A stretch of DNA of 64,000 bases from Actinomadura atramentaria DSM 43919 (GTDB lineage: Bacteria; Actinomycetota; Actinomycetes; Streptosporangiales; Streptosporangiaceae). A program made the translations under genes and the position numbers. Location: contig NZ_KB907216.1 in the NCBI RefSeq assembly GCF_000381885.1, forward strand, positions 124,001 through 188,000, written 5' to 3'. Below are positions 8,285 to 16,919 of this stretch, one piece after another. Below the pieces are notes generated by a model that did not search any database, was not told where the DNA came from, and saw only the letters and a list, made by a program, of their open reading frames with translations. How positions within the stretch are numbered: position 1 is the first letter of the stretch; each line of letters opens with the position of its first letter.

Positions 8285-10570
8285 TCACCCGACGATGTGC
8301 TCGGGCCGGACCGGCACCCGGGTGAGCGCCTTGCCGGTCGCGTCGCGGATGGCCGCGACGATCGCGGGCGTGGAGGACAGGGTCGGCGGTTCGCCCGCGC
8401 CCCGCAACCCGTAGGGCGCGTTCGGGTCGGGGTACTCCAGGATGTCCAGGCGCATCGGCGGCATGTCGAGGATGGTCGGAATCAGGTAGTCGGTGAACGA
8501 CGGGTTCCGCACGACGCCGCCGGACACGACGATCTCCTCCATGACGGCCAGCCCGAGGCCCTGCGCGGTGCCGCCGTGGATCTGGCCCTCCAGCGACAGC
8601 CGGTTCATGATCTTCCCGACGTCCTGGACGGCGGCCAGCTCGACGACCTTGACCAGGCCGAGTTCCACGTCCACGTCCACGACCGCGCGGTGGACGCACA
8701 GCGCGAGCTGCGTGTGGCTGTCGCCCTGCCCGGTGACGGGATCGAGCGCGGTCGTGCGGCGGTGGTGGTACTCGCGGGTCTCCTCGATCGCGTCGTCCCC
8801 GAGGATCTCCGCGACGGACGCGACCGCGCCCGCCGCCCGCGAGACGACCACGCCGCCGGAGACCGACAGGTCGTCGCGGCCGGTGCGCCGCGCGGCGCGC
8901 GCGAGCAGTTCCGCGCGGACGGCCTCGCATGCGGCCTTCACCGCGCCGCCCGTCATGTACGACTGGCGGGACGCGCTGGAGGACCCCGCGTCCCCGACCG
9001 CGTTGTCGGCGGGCGCGATCGTCACCCGGTCGACGCCCAGCTCGGTCCGCGCGATCTGCGCCTTGAGCGTGACGAGCCCCTGCCCGACCTCGGCGGCGGC
9101 GGTGTGGACGAGCGCGGCGGGCTCGCCGCCGATCACCTCCAGCCGGACACGGGCGGTGGAGTAGTCGTCGAAGCCCTCGGAGAAGCAGATGTTCTTGATG
9201 CCGACGCCGTATCCGACGCCGCGCACGACGCCCTCGCCGTGCGTGGTCTGCGCGACGCCGCCCGGCAGATTCCGCAGGTCGCTCGCATCGGCGGCGGGCG
9301 GCGGCGGCATCGCGTCCACCCGCTCCAGCATCGCCGCGAGCGGCGCCGGGGAGTCGATGACCTGCCCGGTCGCCATCCGCGATCCCTGGCTGACGGCGTT
9401 CCGCCGCCGCACCTCGACGGGCGTGAGCCCGCACGCGGCGGCGAGCCGGTCCATCATCGACTCGTAGGCGAAGCACGCCTGGACGGCGCCGAACCCGCGC
9501 ATCGCGCCGCACGGCGGGTTGTTGGTGTAGACGCCGACCGCGTCGATCGCGATGTTCGGGATCTCGTACGGGCCGACGCCGAGCGACGCGGCGTTGCCGG
9601 TGACGTTCTCGGTGGACGACGTGTACGCGCCGCCGTCCAGCACGATCTCGACGTCCGCGTACAGCAGCCGGCCGTCGCCGGACGCGCCGTACTCGTACCG
9701 CATCCACGCCGGATGCCGGTGGACGTGCCCGAAGAACGACTCCTGCCGGTTGTACGACATCTTCACCGGGCGACCGGTGCGCAGCGCGAGCATCGCGGCG
9801 TGGATCTGCATGGACAGGTCCTCGCGCCCGCCGAACGCGCCGCCGACGCCCGCCATCGTCATCCGGATCTTGTCCTCGGGCAGGCCGAGGCAGGGGGCGA
9901 TCTGCGCGACGTCCTTGTGGATCCACTGCGTGGAGACGTACAGGTCCACGCCGCCGTCGTCGGCGGGGACGGCCAGGCCCGATTCGGGGCCGAGGAACGC
10001 CTGGTCCTGGATGCCCACCTCGAACTCGCCGCTGACGACGACCTCGGCCGCCTGCTTCGCGGCCGGGACGTCCCCGACGCGGATCGGCTGCCGCCGCACG
10101 ATCCCGCCGCGCTCCTGGACGCGGTGCGCGTCGGGATCGGCGGCGACGGCGCGCGCGTCGGTGACGGGCTCCAGCACCTCCCACTCGACGGCGATGTCGG
10201 CGAGCGCGCGCCGCGCCGTCTCGGGGTGGTCGGCGGCGACGAGCGCGACCGGCTCGCCCTGGTAGCGGACCTCGTCCGACGCGAGGACGGGCTGGTCGGG
10301 GTGGTCGAGGCCGAAGACGGGCCGGCCCGGCACGTCCTCGTGCGTCAGGACGGCGTGGACGCCGGGCCGCGCGAGCGCCGGGGCGGTGTCCAGCGCGCGG
10401 ACGCGGGCGCGCGGGTGCGGGCTGCGCAGCGTCGCGCCCCACAGCATCCCGTCCGTCCACAGGTCGGAGGCGTAGGCGAACTCGCCGGTGACCTTGAGGG
10501 TGCCGTCCGGGCGGACCGGGCTGTCCCCGACGCCGCCCCGGCCGGGCGCGGCCTTCGCCGGGGACGTCAC
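8285..10570 (-). CDS. Xanthine dehydrogenase, molybdenum-binding subunit
   Basis: A 761-residue large subunit of a molybdenum hydroxylase. It starts at GTG 10570, overlapping the deaminase stop (GTGA). Family signatures: an N-terminal domain with LKVTGEFAYASDLW, then GVGGAFGGRE, PCGAMRGFGAVQ, GVGYGVGIKN and AAEVGQG, and the catalytic glutamate in LRGAGEPPTLSSTPAI near the C-terminus. Its FAD and 2Fe-2S partners are separate genes upstream in the same operon, so the enzyme is the three-subunit type. Xanthine or hypoxanthine to urate is the expected reaction given the neighbouring uricase. Confidence 0.92.
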   Translation of the reverse strand: MTSPAKAAPGRGGVGDSPVRPDGTLKVTGEFAYASDLWTDGMLWGATLRSPHPRARVRALDTAPALARPGVHAVLTHEDVPGRPVFGLDHPDQPVLASDEVRYQGEPVALVAADHPETARRALADIAVEWEVLEPVTDARAVAADPDAHRVQERGGIVRRQPIRVGDVPAAKQAAEVVVSGEFEVGIQDQAFLGPESGLAVPADDGGVDLYVSTQWIHKDVAQIAPCLGLPEDKIRMTMAGVGGAFGGREDLSMQIHAAMLALRTGRPVKMSYNRQESFFGHVHRHPAWMRYEYGASGDGRLLYADVEIVLDGGAYTSSTENVTGNAASLGVGPYEIPNIAIDAVGVYTNNPPCGAMRGFGAVQACFAYESMMDRLAAACGLTPVEVRRRNAVSQGSRMATGQVIDSPAPLAAMLERVDAMPPPPAADASDLRNLPGGVAQTTHGEGVVRGVGYGVGIKNICFSEGFDDYSTARVRLEVIGGEPAALVHTAAAEVGQGLVTLKAQIARTELGVDRVTIAPADNAVGDAGSSSASRQSYMTGGAVKAACEAVRAELLARAARRTGRDDLSVSGGVVVSRAAGAVASVAEILGDDAIEETREYHHRRTTALDPVTGQGDSHTQLALCVHRAVVDVDVELGLVKVVELAAVQDVGKIMNRLSLEGQIHGGTAQGLGLAVMEEIVVSGGVVRNPSFTDYLIPTILDMPPMRLDILEYPDPNAPYGLRGAGEPPTLSSTPAIVAAIRDATGKALTRVPVRPEHIVG

Positions 10571-11922
10571 AGCACCTCCCGGGCGCGGTCCATGAGGCGG
10601 CGGTGCGCGGCGGCCCCGCGCCGCGCCGCCTCGTCCTGCGGGACGGTGACCAGCTCGTCGCCGCGCACGACCGGGCGGCCGCCGACGAGCAGCAGGTCCA
10701 GCGGCGGCGTCGCGCCGAACGCGAACGCGACGACGGGGTCGTCGACCGCCGCGTGGAACCCGTCCAGCCGCCACAGCGCGATGTCGGCGAGCTTGCCGGG
10801 CTCCAGCGTGCCGATCTCGTCGGCGCGGCCGAGGCAGCGCGCGCCGCCGAGCGTCGCCGCCTCCAGGGCCTGGCGGGCGGTGAGCGCGGTCGGGCCGTAC
10901 CGGGCGCGCTGCATATAGAGCGCCTGGCGGACCTCCCCGGCGAGCGGGACGAGTTCGGCGGACGCGGACCCGTCCACGCCGAGCCCGACCGGCGCGCCCG
11001 CCGCGAGCAGGTCCGCGACGCGCGCGATGCCAGAGCCGAGCCGCGCGTTGGAGCTGGGGCAGTGCGCGGTGCCGGTGCCGGTCGCGGCGAGCCGCGCGAC
11101 GTCGCCGTCGTGCAGGTGGACGCAGTGCGCGAGCCACACGTCGGGGCCGAGCCAGCCGAGCGAGTCCATGTACTCGACGGGCGTCATGCCGAACTCGCGG
11201 CGCGTGTAGTCCTCCTCGTCCAGTGTCTCGGCGAGGTGGGTGTGCAGGCGGACGCCGTTCGCGCGGGCCAGCTCCGCCGACTGGACGAGCAGGTCCTTGG
11301 TCACCGAGAACGGCGAGCACGGCGCGACCGCGACGCGCAGCATCGAGTCCGGCGACGGGTCGTGGTAGGCGTCGATCGCCGCCTCGGTCGCGGCGAGGAT
11401 CGTGTCCAGGTCCTCCACGGCCTCGTCCGGCGGCAGCCCGCCGCGCGACGCGCCGAGGTCCATCGACCCCCGGCACGGGTGGAACCGGACGCCGACCTCG
11501 CGGGCCGCCTCGACCTCCGCCGCGAACAGGTCGCCCCCGCCGCGCGGGAACAGGTAGTGGTGGTCGGTGGACGTCGTGCAGCCCGACTTGGCGAGCCACG
11601 CGAGCCCGGCGGTGGCCGCGCCGTGGACGACCTCGGCGTCCATCCGCGCCCACGGCCGGTACAAGGTCGTCAGCCATTCGAACAGCGTCGCGTCCGGCGC
11701 GAGGCCCTGGCTGGCCCACTGGTACAGGTGGTGGTGGGTGTTGACGAGGCCGGGCGTGGCGAGGCGCCCGGTGGCGTCGATCCGCTCCGCGCCGGGCGCG
11801 TCCGGGGCCGGGCCGGGGCCGACGGCGGCGATCCGGCCGTCCTCGACGACGATGTGGCCGTCCGGGTGCTCCTCGCCCGCGACCGTGACGACGTGGGCGT
11901 GCTCGATGACGGTCCGGTTCAC
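10567..11922 (-). CDS. 8-oxoguanine/guanine deaminase-type amidohydrolase
   Basis: A 451-residue amidohydrolase; GTG start overlaps the stop of the 2Fe-2S subunit gene (GTGA). Metal-binding motifs are in order: PGLVNTHHHLYQW (about 55-67), RLHTHLAET, LAHCVHL and GLGVDGSAS. The HHHLYQW and STDHHYLFP patterns match 8-oxoguanine deaminases more than the classic guanine deaminase fold. Placed inside a xanthine dehydrogenase cluster, it would feed purine bases (guanine or an 8-oxo-purine) into the pathway by hydrolytic deamination. Which of the two it prefers cannot be read from the sequence. Confidence 0.85.
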   Translation of the reverse strand: MNRTVIEHAHVVTVAGEEHPDGHIVVEDGRIAAVGPGPAPDAPGAERIDATGRLATPGLVNTHHHLYQWASQGLAPDATLFEWLTTLYRPWARMDAEVVHGAATAGLAWLAKSGCTTSTDHHYLFPRGGGDLFAAEVEAAREVGVRFHPCRGSMDLGASRGGLPPDEAVEDLDTILAATEAAIDAYHDPSPDSMLRVAVAPCSPFSVTKDLLVQSAELARANGVRLHTHLAETLDEEDYTRREFGMTPVEYMDSLGWLGPDVWLAHCVHLHDGDVARLAATGTGTAHCPSSNARLGSGIARVADLLAAGAPVGLGVDGSASAELVPLAGEVRQALYMQRARYGPTALTARQALEAATLGGARCLGRADEIGTLEPGKLADIALWRLDGFHAAVDDPVVAFAFGATPPLDLLLVGGRPVVRGDELVTVPQDEAARRGAAAHRRLMDRAREVL

Positions 11923-12389
11923 GCCGTCGCCTTCCGCCGGGCGGCGAGGCGCACCGCGTCCAGGATCTTCTCGTAGCCGGTGCAGCGGCACAGGTTCCCG
12001 GCCAGCGCCTCGCGGATGTCGGCGTCGCTCGGGTCGGGGTCGCGGGCGATGAGCGCGTGCGTCTGCACGACGAGTCCGGGCGTGCAGAACCCGCACTGCA
12101 CCGCGCCCGCCTCGACGAACGCCTCCTGCACCGGGTCGAGGCGGCCGCCCTCGGCCAGGCCCTCGACCGTCCGGACGCGGCGGCCCTCGGCCTGCCCGGC
12201 CGCGACCAGGCACGCGCAGACCGGCACGTCGTCCAGATAGACGGTGCAGGACCCGCATTCGCCCTGCTCGCAAGCGTTCTTCGAGCCGGGCAGGCCCATC
12301 CGCTCGCGGAGCAGGTAGAGCAGGCTCTCGCCCTCCCACACGTCGTCCACGGTCTCGGCGGACCCGTTGACGGTGACGTTGACGCGCAT
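11919..12389 (-). CDS. Xanthine dehydrogenase, 2Fe-2S subunit
   Basis: A 156-residue iron-sulfur subunit. The plant-type 2Fe-2S motif is C40-x4-C45-x2-C48-x11-C60 (NACEQGECGSCTVYL). The second, all-helical 2Fe-2S domain has QCGFCTPG and NLCRCTGYEKI. It transfers electrons between the molybdenum and FAD subunits. The ATG start abuts the stop of the FAD-subunit gene without a gap. Confidence 0.94.
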   Translation of the reverse strand: MRVNVTVNGSAETVDDVWEGESLLYLLRERMGLPGSKNACEQGECGSCTVYLDDVPVCACLVAAGQAEGRRVRTVEGLAEGGRLDPVQEAFVEAGAVQCGFCTPGLVVQTHALIARDPDPSDADIREALAGNLCRCTGYEKILDAVRLAARRKATA

Positions 12390-13265
12390 CTACGACGCCT
12401 CCCTCGCTGTGTCGGCCCGGTGCTCGTCCCACGCCCAGCCGAGCGTGCGGCGGGCGAGGACGGACAGGGCGTGCCTGCGGTACGCGGCGGTGCCGCGCAC
12501 GTCGTCGATCGGGGCCGCCGCCGCTCGGACGAGTTCGCCGAACTCCCGCGCGACGCCGGCGTCGAGCGGGCCGCGTCCGGCCCAGTCCAGGCGGGCGGCC
12601 AGGAACTCCTCGGCGGCGGCGGCGCGCAGCGGCGTCGGCCCGGCCGAGCCGACGCCCGTCCCGACCGCGCGCCGGACGGGGTCGAGCGCGAGCGCGAACG
12701 AGCAGACGGCGATGACCATCGCGTTCCGCGTGCCGATCTTGGCGAAGTACTGCGGGCCGGGGGCGGGCGGGACGCGGACGGCGCGGATCAGCTCGTCCGA
12801 CTCCAGCGCGTTGCGCTTCACACCGGTGAAGAAGTCTCCGACCGGGATCGTCCGGACGCCGCGCGCCGCCGACTCGACCTCGACGGCCGCGCCGCCCGCG
12901 AGCAGCGGCGGGTGGCCGTCGCCCGCCGGGGACGCCGCGCCGAGGTTGCCGCCGAGCGTCCCCCGGTTGCGGATCTGCGGGGAGCCGACGGTGCGCGCGG
13001 CCTGCGCGAGGCCGGGGAGGCGGGCGCCCAGCTCGTCGATGATCCGCGCGTAGGGGACGCCCGCGCCTATTCGGAGCACGGGGCCGTCTTCCTCCCAGTC
13101 GCGGAGTTCGGCGATGCCGGACAGGTCCAGGAGCGCGGCGGGGCGGCGGACGTCGAAGTTCAGCTCGACCATGACGTCGGTGCCGCCCTGCAGCGGCAGC
13201 GCGCCGGGCCGCGCGGCCTTCGCGGCGAGCGCGTCTGCCCAGGTGGCGGGGCGCAGGAAGTCCAT
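12390..13265 (-). CDS. Xanthine dehydrogenase, FAD subunit
   Basis: A 291-residue CO dehydrogenase/xanthine dehydrogenase flavoprotein. FAD-binding signatures are ALPLQGGTDVMVELN near the N-terminus and IRNRGTLGGNLGAASPAGD in the middle (the usual TxGGNIA-x-ASPxGD). It completes the three-subunit molybdenum hydroxylase with the two genes downstream. Encoded 15 bp after the uricase gene. Confidence 0.93.
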   Translation of the reverse strand: MDFLRPATWADALAAKAARPGALPLQGGTDVMVELNFDVRRPAALLDLSGIAELRDWEEDGPVLRIGAGVPYARIIDELGARLPGLAQAARTVGSPQIRNRGTLGGNLGAASPAGDGHPPLLAGGAAVEVESAARGVRTIPVGDFFTGVKRNALESDELIRAVRVPPAPGPQYFAKIGTRNAMVIAVCSFALALDPVRRAVGTGVGSAGPTPLRAAAAEEFLAARLDWAGRGPLDAGVAREFGELVRAAAAPIDDVRGTAAYRRHALSVLARRTLGWAWDEHRADTAREAS

Positions 13266-13280
13266 GCCGACCAGCGTCCC

Positions 13281-14162
13281 TCAGGTCCAGGCGGACGGCG
13301 CGTCCGGCGCGTCGTCGGTCGTGACGGTGCCCTCGATCAGGCCGTACGGGCGGTCGGCGGCGTAGAAGACCTCGCCGGGGTTGTCCAGGCCGAACGGGGC
13401 GAGGTCGACGTCGAAGTGGTGCTTGTTCGGCATCGCCATCCGGACCTCGCACAGCTCCGGGCACTGCGTCAGCGCCCGGCGGCCCATCGCGTACAGCGTC
13501 TGCTGCAGCGAGCGGCTGTGGGTTCCGGCGAACGCCTCCAGCAGGCACCGCCGCGCCTCGGCGAACGACGCCGCCCAGTCGGCGGCCGTGTCGCGGTGCC
13601 GCCAGCGGGCCGTGACCTCGGTGGCGAGCACGCGGTCGTCGGTGGGGGGAAGGGTCGTGTACTCGTCCTGGACGAAGCCGTGGAACTCGCTGCCGGTGGA
13701 GTTGAGGACGACGAGGTTCTTCAGGCCCGACACCACCGTTTCCTGTCCGCCGGTGCCGTCGCTGTGGACGAGCGTGGTGCGGACCTCCGTCCCGGCGCGG
13801 ACGAACGAGTGCCGCCGCGCGTCGCCGGGCACGATCACGCGGTCCCAGCCGTACTCGTCGATCTCCACGCGGGCGTGGTGGATCGTCGGCTGCGCGTCCA
13901 CGAAGTGGCGGGCCAGCAGCAGCGCGAAGTCCTCGATCTCCCCGATGCCGTGTTTGCGGGCGAACGCGAAGACCGTGTTCTTCTGCGCGTCCGTCGTGAG
14001 GACGGCCGCGTTGTCGCCCGTCAGGTGGACGTCCTCCATGTCGCCGGACAGGGCGATGCTGACGTTGAGGTCCTTGAGGTGGTGGACGGCCCCGTCGCGG
14101 GAGACGCGGACGACGCGGGTCTCCGCCTTCCCGTAGCGGTTGGGACCGAGAACGATGGCCAT
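13281..14162 (-). CDS. Urate oxidase (uricase)
   Basis: A 293-residue cofactor-free uricase that oxidises urate to 5-hydroxyisourate. Both T-fold halves are present. The N-terminus GPNRYGKAETRVVRV holds the conserved active-site lysine, LTTDAQKNTVFAFARKHG the catalytic threonine and the KNT motif, LNSTGSEFHGF the substrate region, and MPNKHHFDVDLAPFGLDNPGE the C-terminal NKH motif. It starts directly next to the stop of the fused downstream-step enzyme, so urate, 5-hydroxyisourate and OHCU would be processed by neighbouring gene products. Confidence 0.95.
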   Translation of the reverse strand: MAIVLGPNRYGKAETRVVRVSRDGAVHHLKDLNVSIALSGDMEDVHLTGDNAAVLTTDAQKNTVFAFARKHGIGEIEDFALLLARHFVDAQPTIHHARVEIDEYGWDRVIVPGDARRHSFVRAGTEVRTTLVHSDGTGGQETVVSGLKNLVVLNSTGSEFHGFVQDEYTTLPPTDDRVLATEVTARWRHRDTAADWAASFAEARRCLLEAFAGTHSRSLQQTLYAMGRRALTQCPELCEVRMAMPNKHHFDVDLAPFGLDNPGEVFYAADRPYGLIEGTVTTDDAPDAPSAWT

Positions 14163-15068
14163 CTAGCTCCCTCGGTAGGTGGAGTAGGCGAACGGGCTCA
14201 GCAGCAGCGGGACGTGGAAGTGCCCGCCCGCGGCGAGAACGAACGCGACGGAGACCTCCGGGAAGAACGGCGACCGCCCGGCGCAGTCGAACACGAGCCG
14301 GTACGCGCCCGGCGGGGTCGCCGTGCCGAACGAGCGGACGCGCCCGTCCTCGTCGGTGGCGGCGGCGGCGACCCGCCGCCACTCCCCCGCCGCGTCCCTT
14401 CGCTCCAACGTCACGGGCGTCCCCGCGGCGGGCCGCCCCGCAGCCGCATCGAGCACATGCGTGGACAGCGTCGGCGCGGGGCCGGGCGGCGGGCCGGTGT
14501 CCGGCGCGGCGCGCTCGGACGGCGGAGCGTGGTCGCGGCTCGGCGGGGCGGGCGCGGTCGTGAGGAGGCGGTCGAGGCGGAGGGCGGTGATCTTGGCGAG
14601 TTCGGTGCGGACGACGGCGCGTTCGGCGGCGGGGTCGTTGCCGAGGCGGGCGCGCAGCGCGGCGAGCAGCGCGCCCGCGCCGAGGCCGGTCGCGCAGACG
14701 AGGTAGACGTGGCCGAACTCCGCTTCGTAGGCGCGGTTGCCGGCGGCGATCTCGCGGCGGAGGGCGGCGTCCGCGCCGTCCATCCCGGCCTGCTCGCCGC
14801 GCGACCAGGCGGCGTCGCGGCCGTCGCCCGTGGCGCGTTCGCCGATGCGGGGGTGCGCGGCCAGGGCCTGTTCGACGTCGGGCCAGTCGAGCCGGGCGAG
14901 GACTCCGGCGGACGCGGCGTGCAGGTCGGCCGCGTCCGCGTAGGGCCGCCGCCCGGCGACCTCGGCGGCGAACGCGGCGGACGCGCAGCAGGCGAGCAGC
15001 GCGTCCCGGGCCGCCTGCGCGGGCAGCGCGTTGAACGCGTCGAGCGCTCCGCGTGTCGCGTCGGTCAA
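14163..15068 (-). CDS. OHCU decarboxylase fused to 5-hydroxyisourate hydrolase
   Basis: A 301-residue bifunctional enzyme. Residues about 1-165 are 2-oxo-4-hydroxy-4-carboxy-5-ureidoimidazoline decarboxylase (FNALPA, HPRIGER with the catalytic histidine, FGHVYLVCATG). After a Pro/Ala-rich linker, residues about 195-301 are transthyretin-like HIU hydrolase (LSTHVLDAAAGRPA, and the C-terminal signature SPFAYSTYRGS). Together they convert the uricase product to (S)-allantoin. Start is TTG 15068, six bases after GGAGGG; upstream ATG codons would extend into unrelated sequence. First gene of the purine operon, and in reverse order to the reaction sequence of its two domains. Confidence 0.92.
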   Translation of the reverse strand: MTDATRGALDAFNALPAQAARDALLACCASAAFAAEVAGRRPYADAADLHAASAGVLARLDWPDVEQALAAHPRIGERATGDGRDAAWSRGEQAGMDGADAALRREIAAGNRAYEAEFGHVYLVCATGLGAGALLAALRARLGNDPAAERAVVRTELAKITALRLDRLLTTAPAPPSRDHAPPSERAAPDTGPPPGPAPTLSTHVLDAAAGRPAAGTPVTLERRDAAGEWRRVAAAATDEDGRVRSFGTATPPGAYRLVFDCAGRSPFFPEVSVAFVLAAGGHFHVPLLLSPFAYSTYRGS

Positions 15069-15177
15069 CGGCGTCCCTCCCAGCGTCCGGCGTCCTGGCA
15101 GCAGTACACCGCCGCGCGCCCGGCCGGATCGAGGGACGGACCTCCGAACCGGCGCGCCGCGCCGGGAGGGCTTTCGT

Positions 15178-15192
15178 GCGTTGCTCCAACGC
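15178..15192. promoter_or_regulatory. Inverted repeat GCGTT-N5-AACGC upstream of the purine operon
   Basis: GCGTT-GCTCC-AACGC lies 110 bp upstream of the TTG start of the first purine gene, inside the only sizeable intergenic gap before the operon. It is a candidate operator; no regulator of purine catabolism is encoded in the window. Confidence 0.35.
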
Positions 15193-15255
15193 GTTCCTGA
15201 CCATTGATGTAGCCACAAAGCGGATTTACAGGGAGTTATCGGGTAGTCGTCTCCC

Positions 15256-15495
15256 ATGCCGAGACGCAAGTGTCGCCACACCCATGTCCAGGGCGAGGAC
15301 CACGGCCTCATCGAGACCCAGGGGATCAACGCCGGCAAGCCGATCGACGACCCGCCGCCCACCGGCCGCATCGAACACGCGCCCCCGCCGCCGGAGCACC
15401 CGGCGACGGCGGGCGACCTCTACGACGAGCGCGTCGGCCTGCCCGGCCAGCTCCCGGGCTACCCCGGCCTCCAGCGCTCCATCGACACGAGCTGA
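15256..15495 (+). CDS. Small hypothetical protein
   Basis: A 79-residue, proline-rich hydrophilic protein in its own direction between two minus-strand genes. It begins with a basic, Cys/His-containing stretch (MPRRKCRHTHVQGEDHG), then PIDDPPPTGRIEHAPPPPEH, and ends in LPGYPGLQRSIDTS. No clear Shine-Dalgarno precedes the ATG. Codon use is typical of the region and no alternative frame is better. I do not recognise a family. Confidence 0.45.
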   Translation: MPRRKCRHTHVQGEDHGLIETQGINAGKPIDDPPPTGRIEHAPPPPEHPATAGDLYDERVGLPGQLPGYPGLQRSIDTS

Positions 15496-15507
15496 CCCGA
15501 CGGCCGG

Positions 15508-16344
15508 TCAGGTGCGGACGGCGTCGAGCAGGGGCAGCAGCGCCGCCGCGAACGCGCGGGGGCGGGCGGTGTTGCCGTTGTGGCCGCCGGGGAGGACGGC
15601 CGGGGCCGTGCCGAGCAGGTCCGCGAGGATGACCGCGCAGCGGCGGTCGAAGACGTGCGGCGGCGTCGCCGCGCCGAGCGCCGGGACGATGTCTACCGGG
15701 CAGTCCGCGAGCGCCGACGCGGCCAGGCCGTCGTCGATGACGGCCGGGAACTCCCGCTCGATGAAGTGGGCGAAGTTCGCGCGGCGCTGTTCGGTGAGGG
15801 GCTGCGGGGTGACGTCCGGCTCCGTCCCGGGGTCGTGCGGGTCGATGCCGAGCGTCGCCGCGATGGCGGGGAGCACGGCGGCGAGGCCGTCCGCGCGGTA
15901 GGTCGCGCGCAGGCCGTCGAGTTCGGCGCGGTGCCGGGCGGCGTCGGCGGCGGGCAGCAGCGACGGCGCGACGGGCTCGAACGCGATCAGCCGGCCGAGC
16001 AGGTCCGGCCGCCGCACGGCCAGGTGGAGCCCGATGACGGCGCCGATGCTGAGGCCGAGCATCGTCGCGGGTCCGTCCGCGAGCGCGTCCAGGAGCCGGG
16101 CGGCGTCGTCGGCGTGCCGCACGAGCGACGCGGGGGCCGCCGGGTCGTCGGGGACGCTGCGCGACAGGCCGCGCCGGTCGTAGGTGAGGACGGTGTGCCG
16201 CGCGGCGAGATGGGCGGCGAGGTCGGCGCTGCGTCCCGCGTCGCCTTCTCCGCTCTCGGAGATCAGCAGCAGCGGCCCGGTGCCGCGCAGCTCGTAGTGG
16301 AGGGTCGCGCCGGGAACGGGGAGTCGGCCCGTGGTGGTGTCCAT
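15508..16344 (-). CDS. Alpha/beta hydrolase
   Basis: A 278-residue alpha/beta-hydrolase. An LHYELRGTGPLLLI strand opens the fold; TYDRRGLSRS follows, and the nucleophile elbow is GLSIGAV (serine, about residue 98). A late GGHNGNTARP carries the likely catalytic histidine. The serine nucleophile argues against an OleB-type dehalogenase-like enzyme despite the nearby ole-like cluster. It is divergent from a MarR regulator with an operator-like palindrome between them, so it is probably controlled by that regulator. Substrate unknown. Confidence 0.8.
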   Translation of the reverse strand: MDTTTGRLPVPGATLHYELRGTGPLLLISESGEGDAGRSADLAAHLAARHTVLTYDRRGLSRSVPDDPAAPASLVRHADDAARLLDALADGPATMLGLSIGAVIGLHLAVRRPDLLGRLIAFEPVAPSLLPAADAARHRAELDGLRATYRADGLAAVLPAIAATLGIDPHDPGTEPDVTPQPLTEQRRANFAHFIEREFPAVIDDGLAASALADCPVDIVPALGAATPPHVFDRRCAVILADLLGTAPAVLPGGHNGNTARPRAFAAALLPLLDAVRT

Positions 16345-16370
16345 GCCGAGGACGATAATCCATCAGAACA

Positions 16371-16408
16371 GATACATCAATACGGATACATCACTTCGGA
16401 TGTAATCT
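16371..16408. promoter_or_regulatory. Divergent operator and leaderless promoter of the MarR gene
   Basis: Two direct GATACATCA copies (16371-16379 and 16385-16393) overlap the inverted repeat TACATC-ACTTCG-GATGTA (16387-16404). A TAATCT -10 element (16403-16408) ends 7 bp before the GTG at 16416, which predicts a leaderless MarR transcript. Binding there would block both this promoter and the divergent hydrolase. Confidence 0.6.
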
Positions 16409-16415
16409 GGCGGGC

Positions 16416-16919
16416 GTGAACGGAATCGAGCTGTTCCTCCTGGGCCGCACCCTCATGAAGATCGGCGAGGAGGCCATCCCCACCGGCGACGTCTCCCCCG
16501 GGGCCGCGCGCGGCACGAGCCACCGGTCCGTCCTGGTCGTCGCCGCCGACGTCCGCGAGCATCCCGGCTCCGCGATCGGGGAGATCGCCGCGCGGACCGG
16601 CTTCCCGCAGAGCAAGGTGTCCACCTGCGTCGCGCGGCTGCGCGAGGCCGGGAGCGTCGAGACGGCCCCGGACCCCGCCGACCGCCGCCGGATGCTCGTC
16701 CACCCGGCCCGGACGGTGTCCGAGCGCGTCGCGGAGGTCCGCGCCGCGCCGATCGACCGGGCGCTGGCGGCGGCGCTCGGCACCGATGACCCGGCGCGGC
16801 TCGCGGAGGTCCGCGCCGCGCTGGAGACGCTGCACCGCAGCCTGGACCCGTCCGCGCTCGGGCGGATGCGCGGTCACCAGTCGGTGGCCCCGGCGAAGGA
16901 CGTCGGCGCGGGGTCGTAG
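16416..16919 (+). CDS. MarR-family transcriptional regulator
   Basis: A 167-residue winged-helix protein. GSAIGEIAARTGFPQSKVST (about 49-68) is the recognition helix region. CVARLREAGSVETAPDPADR and RRMLVHPART form the wing with its DxRRR-type turn. Start GTG 16416 lacks a Shine-Dalgarno but sits 8 bp after the last base of a TAATCT -10 element, so leaderless translation is likely. It probably represses itself and the divergent hydrolase. Its 3' end overlaps the end of the convergent OleD-like gene by 46 bp. Confidence 0.8.
   Translation: MNGIELFLLGRTLMKIGEEAIPTGDVSPGAARGTSHRSVLVVAADVREHPGSAIGEIAARTGFPQSKVSTCVARLREAGSVETAPDPADRRRMLVHPARTVSERVAEVRAAPIDRALAAALGTDDPARLAEVRAALETLHRSLDPSALGRMRGHQSVAPAKDVGAGS

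Noticed and set aside
10567..15216. A 1549-codon open frame covering deaminase and upstream genes
   Set aside because: Only its last 451 codons form a protein family (the deaminase). The rest is an Arg/Ala-rich shadow of the Xdh and uricase genes.
15508..16344. The alpha/beta hydrolase as the missing OleB of the ole-like cluster
   Set aside because: The nucleophile motif is GLSIG with serine, whereas OleB belongs to the aspartate-nucleophile dehalogenase-like group. The gene is also on a separate, MarR-controlled unit.
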